NCBI GenBank assembly: GCA_003139095.1
Contig: PLHW01000053.1
Location: 23,946 to 87,945 of the forward strand
From: Acidobacteriaceae bacterium
Lineage (GTDB): Bacteria > Acidobacteriota > Terriglobia > Terriglobales > Acidobacteriaceae
Length of the DNA: 64,000 nucleotides
Direction: 5' to 3'
Part shown: in pieces, positions 40,471 through 48,947 of the stretch
Numbering within the stretch: the stretch's first letter is position 1
How the letters are laid out: the number at the start of each line of letters is the position of its first letter
The notes under the pieces: model-generated
What the model saw: only the letters and a program-made list of their open reading frames with translations
Databases searched by the model: none
Told to the model about the DNA's origin: nothing
Program-made: the position numbers and the translations under genes

Positions 40471-41685
40471 ATGCGAATTTCATACCTTGAATGCACGCGC
40501 TGCGGCGAACATCTCTCCGCCGACCGATCACAGAATGTTTGCCCGAAAGATGGCGGCGTGCTTTATGCCCGCTACGATCTTGCCAACCTAAAAGGAAAGC
40601 TTCGTCCTCAAGATTTGCGCGGGCGCGTCGCTTCCATGTGGCGCTATGCGGAGGTTCTCCCGGAACTTGAGGCCGGCGAGAAACCCGTGACTCTGGGCGA
40701 AGGTTTCACTCCCATGCTGCCCAGCCGCGAATACGCGAATGTCTATATCAAAGATGAGGGGCTGAATCCTACGGGATCGTTCAAGGCGCGCGGCATGTCG
40801 GCTGCGATCACCATGGCGCGCCACTACGGATTGAAAAAGCTCGCCGCGCCTTCTGCCGGAAATGCGGGCGGCGCGCTTGCCGCCTACGCGGCTGCGGCCG
40901 GACTTGAAGCGCATATCTTCATGCCGAAGGATGTGCCGATTGCCAATCGCATGGAGTGCGACTACTTCGGCGCGCACGTCACGCTGGTGGATGGGTTGAT
41001 AAGCGACTGCGGCCGGATGGTCGCCGAGCGCAAAGAGCAAGAAGGATGGTTCGACGTCTCTACGCTGAAAGAGCCGTTTCGCGTGGAGGGCAAAAAGACG
41101 ATGGGTTATGAGGTCGCGGAGCAATTGGGATGGAAACTGCCGCACGCGATCATCTATCCGACCGGCGGCGGCGTGGGCATGATTGGAATGTGGAAGGCCT
41201 TTGACGAGATGGAACAACTTGGATGGATTGGCTTCGAGCGGCCGAAGATGATTACCGTGCAGGTGGCGGGCTGCGCGCCGATCGTGAAGGCGTGGGAGGA
41301 AGGGAAGAGCGCGTCGGAGATGTGGGCGAGCGCTTCGACTTTTGCGGCTGGCCTGCGCGTGCCGAAAGCTTATGGCGATTATCTGATCCTCAAGATTCTG
41401 AAAGAAAGCAGCGGCACGGCTGTCGCGGCGACGGACGAAGAGATTCTTGCGGCGACGCGCCACTGGGCGAGCGCGGAAGGCGTGTTTGCAGCGCCCGAGG
41501 GAGCGGCCTCGCTGGTGGCCTATGAAAAATTGCGGGCGAGCGAATTTTTTCGCCCGGAAGACACGGTGGTGCTGTTTAACACCGGCTCGGCTTACAAGTA
41601 TCTCGACATGATGGAGGCGCAGGAGAAAAGGGCGCGGACAGTTCCGGCGTCTCGTCACATCGGCGGGATTATCGGGCCTTATTAG
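40471..41685 (+). CDS. thrC: Threonine synthase
   Basis: PLP enzyme converting O-phosphohomoserine to threonine. N-terminal zinc-ribbon-like Cys pairs (LECTRCGEHL and NVCPKDGG) as in the archaeal/bacterial short-type enzyme. PLP-binding Lys in LNPTGSFKARGMS near residue 102, phosphate loop SAGNAGGALAAYA, and the Gly-rich YPTGGGVGMIGMWKAF near 230. 404 residues. Stands between the TPR gene and pcm. Confidence 0.93.
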   Translation: MRISYLECTRCGEHLSADRSQNVCPKDGGVLYARYDLANLKGKLRPQDLRGRVASMWRYAEVLPELEAGEKPVTLGEGFTPMLPSREYANVYIKDEGLNPTGSFKARGMSAAITMARHYGLKKLAAPSAGNAGGALAAYAAAAGLEAHIFMPKDVPIANRMECDYFGAHVTLVDGLISDCGRMVAERKEQEGWFDVSTLKEPFRVEGKKTMGYEVAEQLGWKLPHAIIYPTGGGVGMIGMWKAFDEMEQLGWIGFERPKMITVQVAGCAPIVKAWEEGKSASEMWASASTFAAGLRVPKAYGDYLILKILKESSGTAVAATDEEILAATRHWASAEGVFAAPEGAASLVAYEKLRASEFFRPEDTVVLFNTGSAYKYLDMMEAQEKRARTVPASRHIGGIIGPY

Positions 41686-41805
41686 AAGGTCTCGGTCGAC
41701 GCCAACGAAAATCTTGGACGCCAGAGTACACGGAGGAAGACATAGGAACTCCGGGACCTCCGCGCCGCCGGAAGATAAGAGCGGCGATCTCCGGGCAGCG
41801 AGCGC

Positions 41806-42459
41806 ATGATCTTTTCTCACGAATCGTTCCAATCTCAGCGCGAACGGATGGTGCGCGCGCAACTTGAAGAGCGCGGCATCCGCGACGTTCGCGTACTCGC
41901 CGCCATGAGCGCGGTGCCGCGCCACGAGTTTGTGCCGGAGTCGGTGCGGCAGGATGCCTACGAAGATCACCCTTTGCCGATCGGCGAGGGGCAGACCATC
42001 TCGCAGCCATACATTGTGGCGGCAATGCTCGAACATCTCGCGCTCCGGCCGACCGATCGCGTTCTCGAAGTGGGCACCGGTTCGGGCTACGCGACGGCAC
42101 TGTTGTCGATGCTATCGGCCGAAGTGTTTTCGGTGGAGCGCTATGCCTCGCTGGCGGCCTCGGCGGAGGATACGCTGGTCCGGCTCGGCTATGGCAACGT
42201 GAAGATCAAAGTCGACGATGGCAGCCTCGGCTGGAGCGAGCACGCGCCGTTCGATGCGATTCTGGTCTCGGCCGCGGCGGGCGATGTGCCCGGCGCGCTC
42301 TTCGACCAACTTGGGGAAGAGGGGCGGATGATCATTCCCGTGGGCTCGCCAGTGATGCAGGAATTGTTGCTGATCACGAAGCGAGACGGCCGGCGGGAAG
42401 CGCGGGTTCTGGAGGGCTGCCGTTTTGTGCCGCTGGTGGAGGGAGACGTGCATCGCTAG
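41806..42459 (+). CDS. pcm: Protein-L-isoaspartate O-methyltransferase
   Basis: SAM-dependent repair of isoaspartyl residues in aged proteins. 217 residues. Motifs: AMSAVPRHEFVPE, GEGQTISQPYIVAAM with the active-site Ser, and SAM motif I VLEVGTGSGYATALLS near residue 86; MIIPVGS near 180. SAM demand links it functionally, not physically, to metK/ahcY. Confidence 0.95.
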   Translation: MIFSHESFQSQRERMVRAQLEERGIRDVRVLAAMSAVPRHEFVPESVRQDAYEDHPLPIGEGQTISQPYIVAAMLEHLALRPTDRVLEVGTGSGYATALLSMLSAEVFSVERYASLAASAEDTLVRLGYGNVKIKVDDGSLGWSEHAPFDAILVSAAAGDVPGALFDQLGEEGRMIIPVGSPVMQELLLITKRDGRREARVLEGCRFVPLVEGDVHR

Positions 42460-42510
42460 CAGGCTGTTGACGCGCGGCGAAGCGCTGCACACGTCCTTTA
42501 CAATATTGCC

Positions 42511-43374
42511 GTGGGATTCCTGCACAATCTGAAAATCACGCTTGAGATGATCAAGTGGGAGCACTCGATTTTCGCGCTTCCGTTTGCGCTTTGCGGCGCG
42601 ATGCTGGCCGCGGGTGGAGTTCCGGCGTGGCATCAACTGGCTTGGATTGTCGTGGCGATGGTGTCGGCGCGCTCGGCGGCGATGGCATTTAACCGGCTGG
42701 CGGACGCTTCGATTGACGCGGCCAATCCTCGGACAGCGACGCGCGCTTTGCCGGCGGGCGTGCTGACGCCTGCATTCGTAGCGACGTTCGTGTTGATCTC
42801 CTGCGGAATTTTTGTGCTGGCGGCTTCGCAATTGAATCGGCTGACGCTTTGGCTTTCACCGGTGGCGCTCGCGGTAGTGCTGCTCTATTCGTATGCCAAA
42901 CGGTTTACGCGGTGGTCACACCTGTTTTTGGGCTTTGCGCTTGGCATTGCACCGGCTGCGGCGTGGATCGCGGTGCGCGGATCGCTCGATCCACGAATTT
43001 TGTTGTTGACTGCGGCGGTGACTTTTTGGGTGGGCGGCTTTGACGTGATTTACGCCTGCCAAGACTACGACTTCGATTGTGGCCGCGGCCTGCACTCGCT
43101 GCCGCGCCATCTCGGCATTCACTGGGCACTTTGGATTGCGCGCGCGTTTCACCTCGTCATGCTGGGGCTGCTGGTTGCGCTCGTCGTTGCCTTTGGCTTG
43201 GGGAAGATTGCCATGCTCGGCGTGCTTGCGGTTGCAGCGCTGCTGGCTTATGAGCATTCGCTGGTGCGCCACGACGATTTGAGCAAGCTGAACGCGGCGT
43301 TCTTCACGATGAATGGGGTGATTTCGGTGGTGTTCTTTGTGTTTGTGGCGGGGGATGTGCTGATGAAACGCTAG
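42511..43374 (+). CDS. UbiA-family prenyltransferase, probable menaquinone-pathway MqnP
   Basis: 287 residues, polytopic, GTG start. The first Asp-rich motif is [20 protein letters not shown] (near 66), the second is [18 protein letters not shown] (near 183), both expected for UbiA proteins binding polyprenyl diphosphate through Mg2+. Because mqnE of the futalosine route lies 1.2 kb downstream, it is likely the prenylating enzyme of that route rather than a ubiquinone enzyme; this is inference. Confidence 0.88.
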   Translation: MGFLHNLKITLEMIKWEHSIFALPFALCGAMLAAGGVPAWHQLAWIVVAMVSARSAAMAFNRLADASIDAANPRTATRALPAGVLTPAFVATFVLISCGIFVLAASQLNRLTLWLSPVALAVVLLYSYAKRFTRWSHLFLGFALGIAPAAAWIAVRGSLDPRILLLTAAVTFWVGGFDVIYACQDYDFDCGRGLHSLPRHLGIHWALWIARAFHLVMLGLLVALVVAFGLGKIAMLGVLAVAALLAYEHSLVRHDDLSKLNAAFFTMNGVISVVFFVFVAGDVLMKR

Positions 43375-43754
43375 TTGGGCGGATGCTCTCGCTGCTTTAC
43401 GCTTCTCCGCTGGCGCAGTCGCGCTCTAGCTTCCGGCCCTGGAATGCCGAGGCCACGATCCAGTTGCTCGATGCCGCGGTCGATTTTTTGGCGCATCTCG
43501 TCCAATACTTGAGCGGCCGGTTTCAGTTCGCCGCGTTCCGCGCTTGCCATTCCTTCCTGGATTGCGGCAAGGGTTTCCATGTGGTGCAGGCGCTCTTGCA
43601 TCCGCTGATAGCTGACCGCGCCCTGCACAACGACCTCGGCCTTGCCGTTCACGGTCAGCACTTCCGGAGTTTTCGTCTTTTTGAGCCGCTTGACGTGGGC
43701 TTTGTGGTTGCGCAGGAAATCGGTCAAGGAGTGGATTTCGCGGGTATTGAGCAT
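43371..43754 (-). CDS. Phd/YefM-type antitoxin without adjacent toxin
   Basis: 127 residues from the ATG at 43754. The N-terminal [20 protein letters not shown], then [16 protein letters not shown], is the Phd/YefM DNA-binding fold. The C-terminal extension ([20 protein letters not shown]) is basic and longer than usual. No ParE/Doc/YoeB-like gene is beside it; it ends inside the UbiA stop (4-bp convergent overlap). Possible orphan, or its toxin was lost. Confidence 0.78.
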   Translation of the reverse strand: MLNTREIHSLTDFLRNHKAHVKRLKKTKTPEVLTVNGKAEVVVQGAVSYQRMQERLHHMETLAAIQEGMASAERGELKPAAQVLDEMRQKIDRGIEQLDRGLGIPGPEARARLRQRRSVKQREHPPN

Positions 43755-43781
43755 GAGGGCCTCGCTGATGATTCTATGATA

Positions 43782-43810
43782 ATTGTATGCTGCAACAGCG
43801 CTGGTGTAAA
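43782..43810 (-). promoter_or_regulatory. Promoter of the Phd-like antitoxin gene
   Basis: Reading leftward: -35 TTTACA (43805-43810), 17-nt spacer, -10 TACAAT (43782-43787), ending 27 bp before the ATG. Both hexamers match consensus at five of six positions. Confidence 0.65.
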
Positions 43811-43883
43811 TCAAGAAGAAATCTTGAAACGGCATGAAATGGCATTTCCGAATTTGAGCTGCCAGTTGTATCAGCAGCATCGC

Positions 43884-43970
43884 CGCCCACCCTTGCAAAG
43901 AACGCAAGGATGGGGCACCCTCAGTTGTGGTAGGGCGGGCGAAAGGCGTTCAAAGGGTCGGCCACCCGCC
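43884..43970. repeat. Palindromic GCAAGGATGGGGCACC-type repeat
   Basis: Inner hairpin CCCACCCTTGC-aaagaac-GCAAGGATGGGGC (one mismatch) followed by CACCCTCAG and a second GGCCACCCGCC piece. It separates the antitoxin promoter from the next rightward gene. Confidence 0.6.
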
Positions 43971-43991
43971 TTGGAGAAAGAAGGTGATCCT

Positions 43992-44501
43992 GTGACTTGG
44001 CATGGAACAGGGCTGTGGACGATTGGCCTGTTGGTAGCGGCGCTGGCCCTGTGGGTTCTGTTACGGGGGCGCCTGAGGGCCCGCCAGTATCATCGGATCG
44101 CGGAGGAGCTAGGATTCACGTACCAAGGCAGGAGACTGCCAGAAACATTGGATCTTTCGAAAGCATCCTTTGGCGAACCTTGGGACATTGCTACGAATGT
44201 GATCGCGGGAACACTTAAAGGTATCGAAACCATCGCGTTCCATTTTCATGCCAATCACGGGGAAGTTGGCTACAAACAGACGACTGTGGCCATGAAATCA
44301 AGTGCCCCGGTAGTGGAACTATCAAGCCTTTGGCAAAGTTCCGGCATTTGTGCGGAAAGAGTCGGGGAGTGGATCGTCATGTTCAGGTCAAGAGAGGCGA
44401 TTGCGCCCTCCCAGATCCCACATTTTCTGGACGATTGCAGGAACTTGCTTCAGTATTTCGAGGATCATCTTCATCAGCTATCGGAGCAGCAGTCGGGCTG
44501 A
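43992..44501 (+). CDS. Single-helix membrane protein, function unknown
   Basis: 169 residues from a GTG with AAGGTG upstream. One N-terminal transmembrane helix (LWTIGLLVAALALWVLL) and a cytosolic domain of alternating strands (AEELGFTYQGRRLPETLDLS, then IAGTLKGIETIAFHFHANHG). The frame extends far upstream, but that part reads through the repeat and antisense to the antitoxin gene and is rejected. No family recognised. Confidence 0.6.
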   Translation: MTWHGTGLWTIGLLVAALALWVLLRGRLRARQYHRIAEELGFTYQGRRLPETLDLSKASFGEPWDIATNVIAGTLKGIETIAFHFHANHGEVGYKQTTVAMKSSAPVVELSSLWQSSGICAERVGEWIVMFRSREAIAPSQIPHFLDDCRNLLQYFEDHLHQLSEQQSG

Positions 44502-44580
44502 CCATAAACGGTCGGACAGTGGTTCCCCCTCACAAAGCGATGTGATCCGCTGCAGGGGGCTGGGTTATCATTAAATAGAG

Positions 44581-45711
44581 ATGGCTAGCACGCACGCATT
44601 TCAGACTGACGACTCGCGTCTTCTCCCGATCAAAGATAAAGTTGCGGCCGGCGAGCGGCTGAGCGAGGCCGATGCGCTGGTCCTCTACGGTACTGGCGAC
44701 ATCCTCGCTGTCGGGTGGCTGGCGAATTGGGTGCGCGAACGGATGCATGGGGACGTGGCTTACTTCAACGTCAATCGCCACATCAATCCGACGAATGTTT
44801 GCATTGCGGCTTGCCGGTTGTGCGCCTTTGGCAGAAAGAAAGATTCGCCAGGCGCTTACACGATGGCGCTGGAAGAGGCTTTTCAGATCGCCAGCACGGG
44901 ATATACCGAGGCGATCACCGAGTTTCATATCGTGGGCGGACTGCATCCGGATTTGCCGTTTCAATATTTTCTCGATCTGGTTTCCGGGCTGAAGGAGCGC
45001 TTTCCGCAGGTGCACATGAAGGCGTTCACGATGGTCGAGGTCGCTTACCTCGCCAAGCGCTCGAAGCTTTCGATTCGCGAAACGCTCGTCAAGATGAAAG
45101 AGGCGGGCGTGGATTCGCTGCCCGGTGGAGGCGCGGAGATCTTTGCCGATCGCGTGCGGCATATCATCTGCGATCACAAGATTGACGGCGACGATTGGCT
45201 GAACACGGCGCGGGTGGCGCACGAGATCGGGCTGAAGTCGAACGCGACGATGTTATACGGGCACATTGAGAACGACGAAGACCGCGTCGATCACCTGATG
45301 AAGCTGCGCGCGCTCCAGGACGAGACGAACGGCTTCCAGACATTTATTCCGCTGGCGTTTCATCCGGCGAATACGCCGCTGGAACATTTGCCGACGACGA
45401 CCGGAATGCTGGACATCAAGCAGATTGCGGTGAGCCGTCTGGTGCTGGACAACTTTCCGCATATCAAGTCGTACTGGCAGATGATGACGCCGAAGATCGC
45501 GCAGATTTCGCTGCGCTTTGGCGCAGACGATATTGACGGAACTGTGGTGGAAGAGAAGATCTATCACGATGCCGGGGCGACGACTCCGCAGGGTCTGCGA
45601 CGGCAGGATCTGATTCGGCTGATCAAGGAAGCGGGGCGAGAGCCGATTGAGCGCGACACGCTCTATCGGCCAGTGACGCGGACAGGAACTTCATTTACCG
45701 TATCGGTGTAG
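44581..45711 (+). CDS. mqnE: Aminodeoxyfutalosine synthase (radical SAM)
   Basis: Radical SAM enzyme that joins a chorismate-derived enolpyruvyl benzoate to SAM in the futalosine pathway to menaquinone. The cluster motif Cys-x3-Cys-x2-Cys is seen in NVCIAACRLCAFGR near residue 78. Following segments EFHIVGGLHPDLPF and DSLPGGGAEIF are typical of MqnE/CofH-type proteins; 376 residues. It indicates menaquinone made by the futalosine route. The UbiA gene upstream fits the same pathway. Confidence 0.93.
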   Translation: MASTHAFQTDDSRLLPIKDKVAAGERLSEADALVLYGTGDILAVGWLANWVRERMHGDVAYFNVNRHINPTNVCIAACRLCAFGRKKDSPGAYTMALEEAFQIASTGYTEAITEFHIVGGLHPDLPFQYFLDLVSGLKERFPQVHMKAFTMVEVAYLAKRSKLSIRETLVKMKEAGVDSLPGGGAEIFADRVRHIICDHKIDGDDWLNTARVAHEIGLKSNATMLYGHIENDEDRVDHLMKLRALQDETNGFQTFIPLAFHPANTPLEHLPTTTGMLDIKQIAVSRLVLDNFPHIKSYWQMMTPKIAQISLRFGADDIDGTVVEEKIYHDAGATTPQGLRRQDLIRLIKEAGREPIERDTLYRPVTRTGTSFTVSV

Positions 45712-45726
45712 CGGGAAGAGCGAGAA

Positions 45727-45807
45727 TTCACCACGGAGACGCGCAGGCACGGAGAAACCAAGTTCTTGTCATGAATTTCTCCGTGACTCTGTGTCTCCGT
45801 GGTAAGA
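45727..45807. repeat. CCACGGAG palindromic repeat, copy 1
   Basis: Left arm TTCACCACGGAGAC and right arm GTCTCCGTGGT flank AGGCACGGAGAAA...TTTCTCCGTG inner arms. Begins 15 bp after the mqnE stop. Member of a four-copy family in this window (also 50244, 51751 and 55135). Confidence 0.9.
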
Positions 45808-45847
45808 ATGCACTGGAACTTCCTTTCGGTAGGCGCATCCAATTACC

Positions 45848-46387
45848 ATGGCAAACGAGCAGACGGCGATTTTCGGCGGCGGATGTTTCTGGTGTATTGA
45901 GGCGGTGTTGCAGCGGCTGACTGGCGTGTCGCATGTCGAGTCCGGTTACATGGGCGGTCATGTCGATAATCCTACTTATCGGCAGGTTTGTGGCGGCGAT
46001 ACGGGACATGTGGAAGTTGTGCGCGTGACGTTCGATCCGGACCAGATCAGCTATAGGGAACTGCTGGACGTATTCTTCTCGACGCACGATCCGACGACGC
46101 TGAACCGGCAGGGAAACGATGTGGGTGAGCAGTATCGATCGGTGATCTTCTACACCGATGAGGAGCAGCAGCGGATTGCGGAAGATGTGATCGCGGAGAT
46201 GACCGCGGGAAAAGAGTTCTCCGAGCCGATTGTGACCACGGTCGAACCGGCGTCGAAGTTCTACGTTGCCGAGGGTTATCACCAGAATTACTACAACGAA
46301 AATTCGCGGCAACCGTATTGTATGTTTGTGATCTCTCCGAAGCTGGCAAAGCTGGAGAAGAAATTTGCGGAAAAGGTGCGCGCGTAG
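45848..46387 (+). CDS. msrA: Peptide-methionine (S)-S-oxide reductase, cytosolic
   Basis: Repairs oxidised methionine. The catalytic Cys is in [11 protein letters not shown] (residues 9-19); EQYRSVIFY and [11 protein letters not shown] complete the family pattern; 179 residues and no signal peptide. A second, membrane-anchored MsrA is encoded at 61.6 kb. Preceded by a palindromic repeat. Confidence 0.96.
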   Translation: MANEQTAIFGGGCFWCIEAVLQRLTGVSHVESGYMGGHVDNPTYRQVCGGDTGHVEVVRVTFDPDQISYRELLDVFFSTHDPTTLNRQGNDVGEQYRSVIFYTDEEQQRIAEDVIAEMTAGKEFSEPIVTTVEPASKFYVAEGYHQNYYNENSRQPYCMFVISPKLAKLEKKFAEKVRA

Positions 46388-46411
46388 ATTGGCGCGGCCA
46401 GCTTTGCTTTC

Positions 46412-46714
46412 TCAGCCGCCGGTTCCGGTACGCTTGACGACCGGGACGGCGCGTTCTTCAAATAGCAGGCGGCGCAGGGTTCGCAGATCGTTCAAGAGGC
46501 GGCTGCTGGCTTGAAGATGAACGTCCAGCTTTTCCAGTTTGTACTGCACCAACTGCAGGGCTTGCAGACGGCGCTCCGGCTGCGGAGCTTTCTCGCTCAT
46601 ATCGACGGCCAGTTCGGTCCTTGCTTCGCGAATGGCTTCCAGAAGAAGAGCGACGTATTCGTGCGTGCTCTCGAGGCTGTCAAATGGGGTTTCGGGTTGA
46701 TAGCTCAAAAGCAC
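46412..46714 (-). CDS. Small hypothetical helical protein
   Basis: 100 residues, GTG start. Predicted mainly alpha-helical (EYVALLLEAIREARTELAVD, then LQALQLVQYKLEKLDVHLQA, then LLNDLRTLRRLLFEE), perhaps a coiled coil. No family recognised. It lies between msrA (convergent) and tRNA-Ser. Confidence 0.65.
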   Translation of the reverse strand: MLLSYQPETPFDSLESTHEYVALLLEAIREARTELAVDMSEKAPQPERRLQALQLVQYKLEKLDVHLQASSRLLNDLRTLRRLLFEERAVPVVKRTGTGG

Positions 46715-46857
46715 CTGCCCTGAATCGGAAAAAGATATTGGCTGAGGGCAAACCGCGAATCGCCCTCCTGCCTTTTCATTCGATGTCTAGTGTGCGCAAA
46801 AAGGGCGCAAAGAATCTGGAGCGATTGTAGCACCTGGAATCCATGCCACTAAAAGTA

Positions 46858-46947
46858 TGGCGGAGAGGGTGGGATTTGAACCCACGATACCCGTTAAGGT
46901 ATGTCCGCTTTCGAGGCGGATCGTTTCAACCGCTCACGCACCTCTCC
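46858..46947 (-). tRNA. tRNA-Ser (CGA)
   Basis: Leftward gene with a 7-bp acceptor stem GGAGAGG/CCTCTCC, discriminator G and encoded CCA. T arm GTGGG-TTCAAAT-CCCAC; anticodon loop CTCGAAA with CGA at 46911-46913; long variable arm containing ATACC/GGTAT, the class II mark of serine tRNAs. Located downstream of tadA on the same strand. Confidence 0.96.
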
Positions 46948-46953
46948 GGAGTT

Positions 46954-46983
46954 AGCTGTCAGCTCTCAGCCGTCAGCTCTCAG
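46954..46983. repeat. AGCTCTCAG short tandem repeat
   Basis: AGCTGTCAGCTCTCAG followed by CCGTCAGCTCTCAG, just upstream of the tRNA-Ser gene. A simple repeat of CAGCT(C/G)T units; function unknown. Confidence 0.7.
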
Positions 46984-47047
46984 TAAAACCCTTGCTTGAC
47001 GCCGCCATCTTGTAACGGAGGTCCGAGAAGGGCCAACGAATCGACGA

Positions 47048-47593
47048 CTAACGACCAACTTCCTGACGACGTTTTCTGAAAAACTCTTGCAGCATCTCTG
47101 CTGACTTGCCGGCCAGGACGCCGCTGCGTACTTCCATGCGGTGATTCAGGCCGGGATGATTGATTATGCTCAACACCGAACCGGCGGCCCCGGCTTTGGG
47201 GTCGTCGGCGCCGTAGACCAGGCGGCGAATGCGCGCGTGAATGAGCGCTCCCGCGCACATGGCGCACGGCTCAATTGTAGCAAACAGCTCGCAGTCGCCA
47301 AGACGGTGATTACCGAGGATTCGGCAGGCTTCGCGCAGGGCGACGATTTCGGCGTGGCCGGTGGGATCGTTGTCGGCGAGATTGCGATTCGATCCGCGGG
47401 CGACGATGCGGCCTGCGTGGACGACGACCGCTCCAACGGGAACCTCGCCCGCTTCGAGCGCGCGTTGGGCCGAACGGAGCGCTTCTTCCATCCAAAGCTC
47501 GTCGGAGCTGGGAGCAGGAGTGGGCGGCGGACTTTGGTCGGCTCGAGTCCTAGCGCTTGGCGGAATGTCGACCGAGTCGGGCGAAATCTTCAA
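47048..47593 (-). CDS. tadA: tRNA-specific adenosine deaminase
   Basis: Deaminates A34 to inosine in tRNA-Arg(ACG). Zinc site: HAE in DPTGHAEIVALREA (near 80) and PCAMC in ATIEPCAMCAGALIHARI (near 108). 181 residues, with an N-terminal Pro/Ser-rich extension of about 30 residues. It shares strand and neighbourhood with tRNA-Ser, as in several other bacteria. Confidence 0.95.
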   Translation of the reverse strand: MKISPDSVDIPPSARTRADQSPPPTPAPSSDELWMEEALRSAQRALEAGEVPVGAVVVHAGRIVARGSNRNLADNDPTGHAEIVALREACRILGNHRLGDCELFATIEPCAMCAGALIHARIRRLVYGADDPKAGAAGSVLSIINHPGLNHRMEVRSGVLAGKSAEMLQEFFRKRRQEVGR

Positions 47594-48125
47594 GTCTTTC
47601 CTTTCTAGCCGCAGGCGATTGAACTATGCAAAGCGATGAAACGCCAGGAGATCGGGGCGCACTCCAGAATCTGCCTATGCAAGAATCGTTCTGCGAAGGT
47701 ACCCCTCCCCCCCTTGCCTTTTGCGCCGGTCTTTTTGAATCAATAGCTTAGAGTAAGTTAGACGGCAAAGTATTCAAAAATATGGAGTTGAACTTATCAC
47801 TTGTAACTATAATTTAATCTTGCGATTAAGTGCGATTTTGGCGATTTTTCCTCGTAAAGTATTCAATTTGCTAGTCTTATCTATAAAGTATTGATTCTTA
47901 TAATGATAAGTGCAGTTTTCAGCGCGAATTTTGCAAAGTATTCATTCTAAAACACTTCAATCCAAAGTATTGATAATAATAGTCTTGACAGCCTCTCCCG
48001 CGCTTCGTAACGCTCTCAAGTTGGAAGTTGCTTTGCGTTGGGAGGTTCACCCCGCCGCCGAACCAAGCCTTGTGTAATCGCTACTTTACGGAGGGCATTA
48101 ATAATATAGCTGACAAAAATGCCTA
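47594..48125. other. AT-rich island with iteron-like AAAGTATT repeats
   Basis: No gene is supported. The base composition is much lower in GC than its surroundings. Five same-orientation copies of AAAGTATT(C/G)A start at 47767, 47856, 47885, 47935 and 47964; the last four are spaced 29, 50 and 29 bp. TGCGATT/GGCGATTTTT direct repeats lie at 47820-47850. It sits between tadA and an HNH endonuclease gene and may be an acquired fragment or a protein-binding array. Confidence 0.75.
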
Positions 48126-48608
48126 CTACCGGCCCAACGCTTCGCACGCTGCCACCCAGTGGGTCCACGCAGCATGTCTTCTTGCCAACTTTTCCTGCAC
48201 GTGATCGCGACTCCGCTTAATCAAAATCTCCCTCTGATATTTATTGAGTTTGCCCTTATCCCGCATCTCCTCGTAGAGTCGGTCGCCATGCGTATTCGGG
48301 TCCCAGGTACGCTTTAGCCAGTTACATCGCGAGCAACACGCAACGCTATTCCCGTTGGCCTTGTCAAATCCCAACTGGGGATAGATTGCGTGTGGTAGAA
48401 GATGATCGGCAGTCCCATTGAAAGAATCCAGTCTGTCTTCAAGCAATGGTGTGTCGCAGTATGCGCATAGCACCCTATGGTCAGTTCCGCGATCCTCAAG
48501 CCACGCTATCAACACATCCACGGGGAATGTTCCGAAGTAATCAGGTTCCTTTCGCATGAGATTGGAGGCTACTTCGCGCAGTTGCGTCGCTTGTTCCGGT
48601 TCGCTCAT
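48126..48608 (-). CDS. HNH endonuclease family protein
   Basis: 160 residues. HNH/zinc features: CAYCDTPLLEDR (first Cys pair), TADHLLPHAIYPQLG with the DH catalytic start, and ACCSRCNWLKRTWDP with the second Cys pair and Asn. Charged helical C-terminus. Lower GC than the neighbouring genes. HNH nucleases of this type occur in mobile elements and in anti-phage defence; no methylase or other partner is adjacent. Confidence 0.8.
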   Translation of the reverse strand: MSEPEQATQLREVASNLMRKEPDYFGTFPVDVLIAWLEDRGTDHRVLCAYCDTPLLEDRLDSFNGTADHLLPHAIYPQLGFDKANGNSVACCSRCNWLKRTWDPNTHGDRLYEEMRDKGKLNKYQREILIKRSRDHVQEKLARRHAAWTHWVAACEALGR

Positions 48609-48643
48609 TTTGTCCCTCTTGCCCGCTTCTTTTGGGTCTTCTT

Positions 48644-48844
48644 TTATCTGAGTTCGTTGTCGGTGCTTAAGTCAAGCTGAATCTTGCCCGAGGATGCCGG
48701 GGAACACAATTTCGATTGGTCTTTCGGGAGGGAAATAGTATTCCCATTTACGGTCGTTGGATGAAGGAGTTTGGCAGTAATGGGAAAGCGGTGGTTACCA
48801 AGCGGCAGGTCGGCTAATCGATTTGTTGTCTGTGACTTGCGCAT
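48644..48844 (-). CDS. Possible small gene upstream of the HNH gene
   Basis: 66-codon frame on the HNH strand, ending 35 bp before the HNH start. Composition (many Thr, Asn, Ser, Leu) is unlike a random shadow of the GC-rich genome because the region itself is closer to 50% GC. No family recognised and no strong ribosome site; it may be a remnant. Confidence 0.3.
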   Translation of the reverse strand: MRKSQTTNRLADLPLGNHRFPITAKLLHPTTVNGNTISLPKDQSKLCSPASSGKIQLDLSTDNELR

Positions 48845-48947
48845 GGAAGTTCAACTTTTTTGCGAATGTGGAAACGGCAGCCAGTTTGCGCTTTAAGTTC
48901 ACGGCAGTGCTGTCTGTGGGGTATCGGCACTCGCCAGGAGATCCCAA

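Noticed and set aside
40588..42036. Leftward open frame (482 codons) across thrC and pcm
   Set aside because: Spans two well-supported rightward genes and encodes an Arg/His-rich product.
43383..43991. N-terminal extension of the membrane protein at 43992
   Set aside because: This part is antisense to the Phd-like gene and crosses its promoter and a repeat; a GTG with good ribosome site at 43992 is better.
46950..47047. Possible SRP RNA near tRNA-Ser and tadA
   Set aside because: Some bacteria carry it here, but the conserved GGAAGCAGC-type core is absent; only a CAGCTCTCAG repeat was found.
47740..48000. CRISPR array
   Set aside because: Repeats are only about 8-10 bp, and spacing alternates between 29, 50 and 89 bp, unlike a CRISPR repeat-spacer unit.
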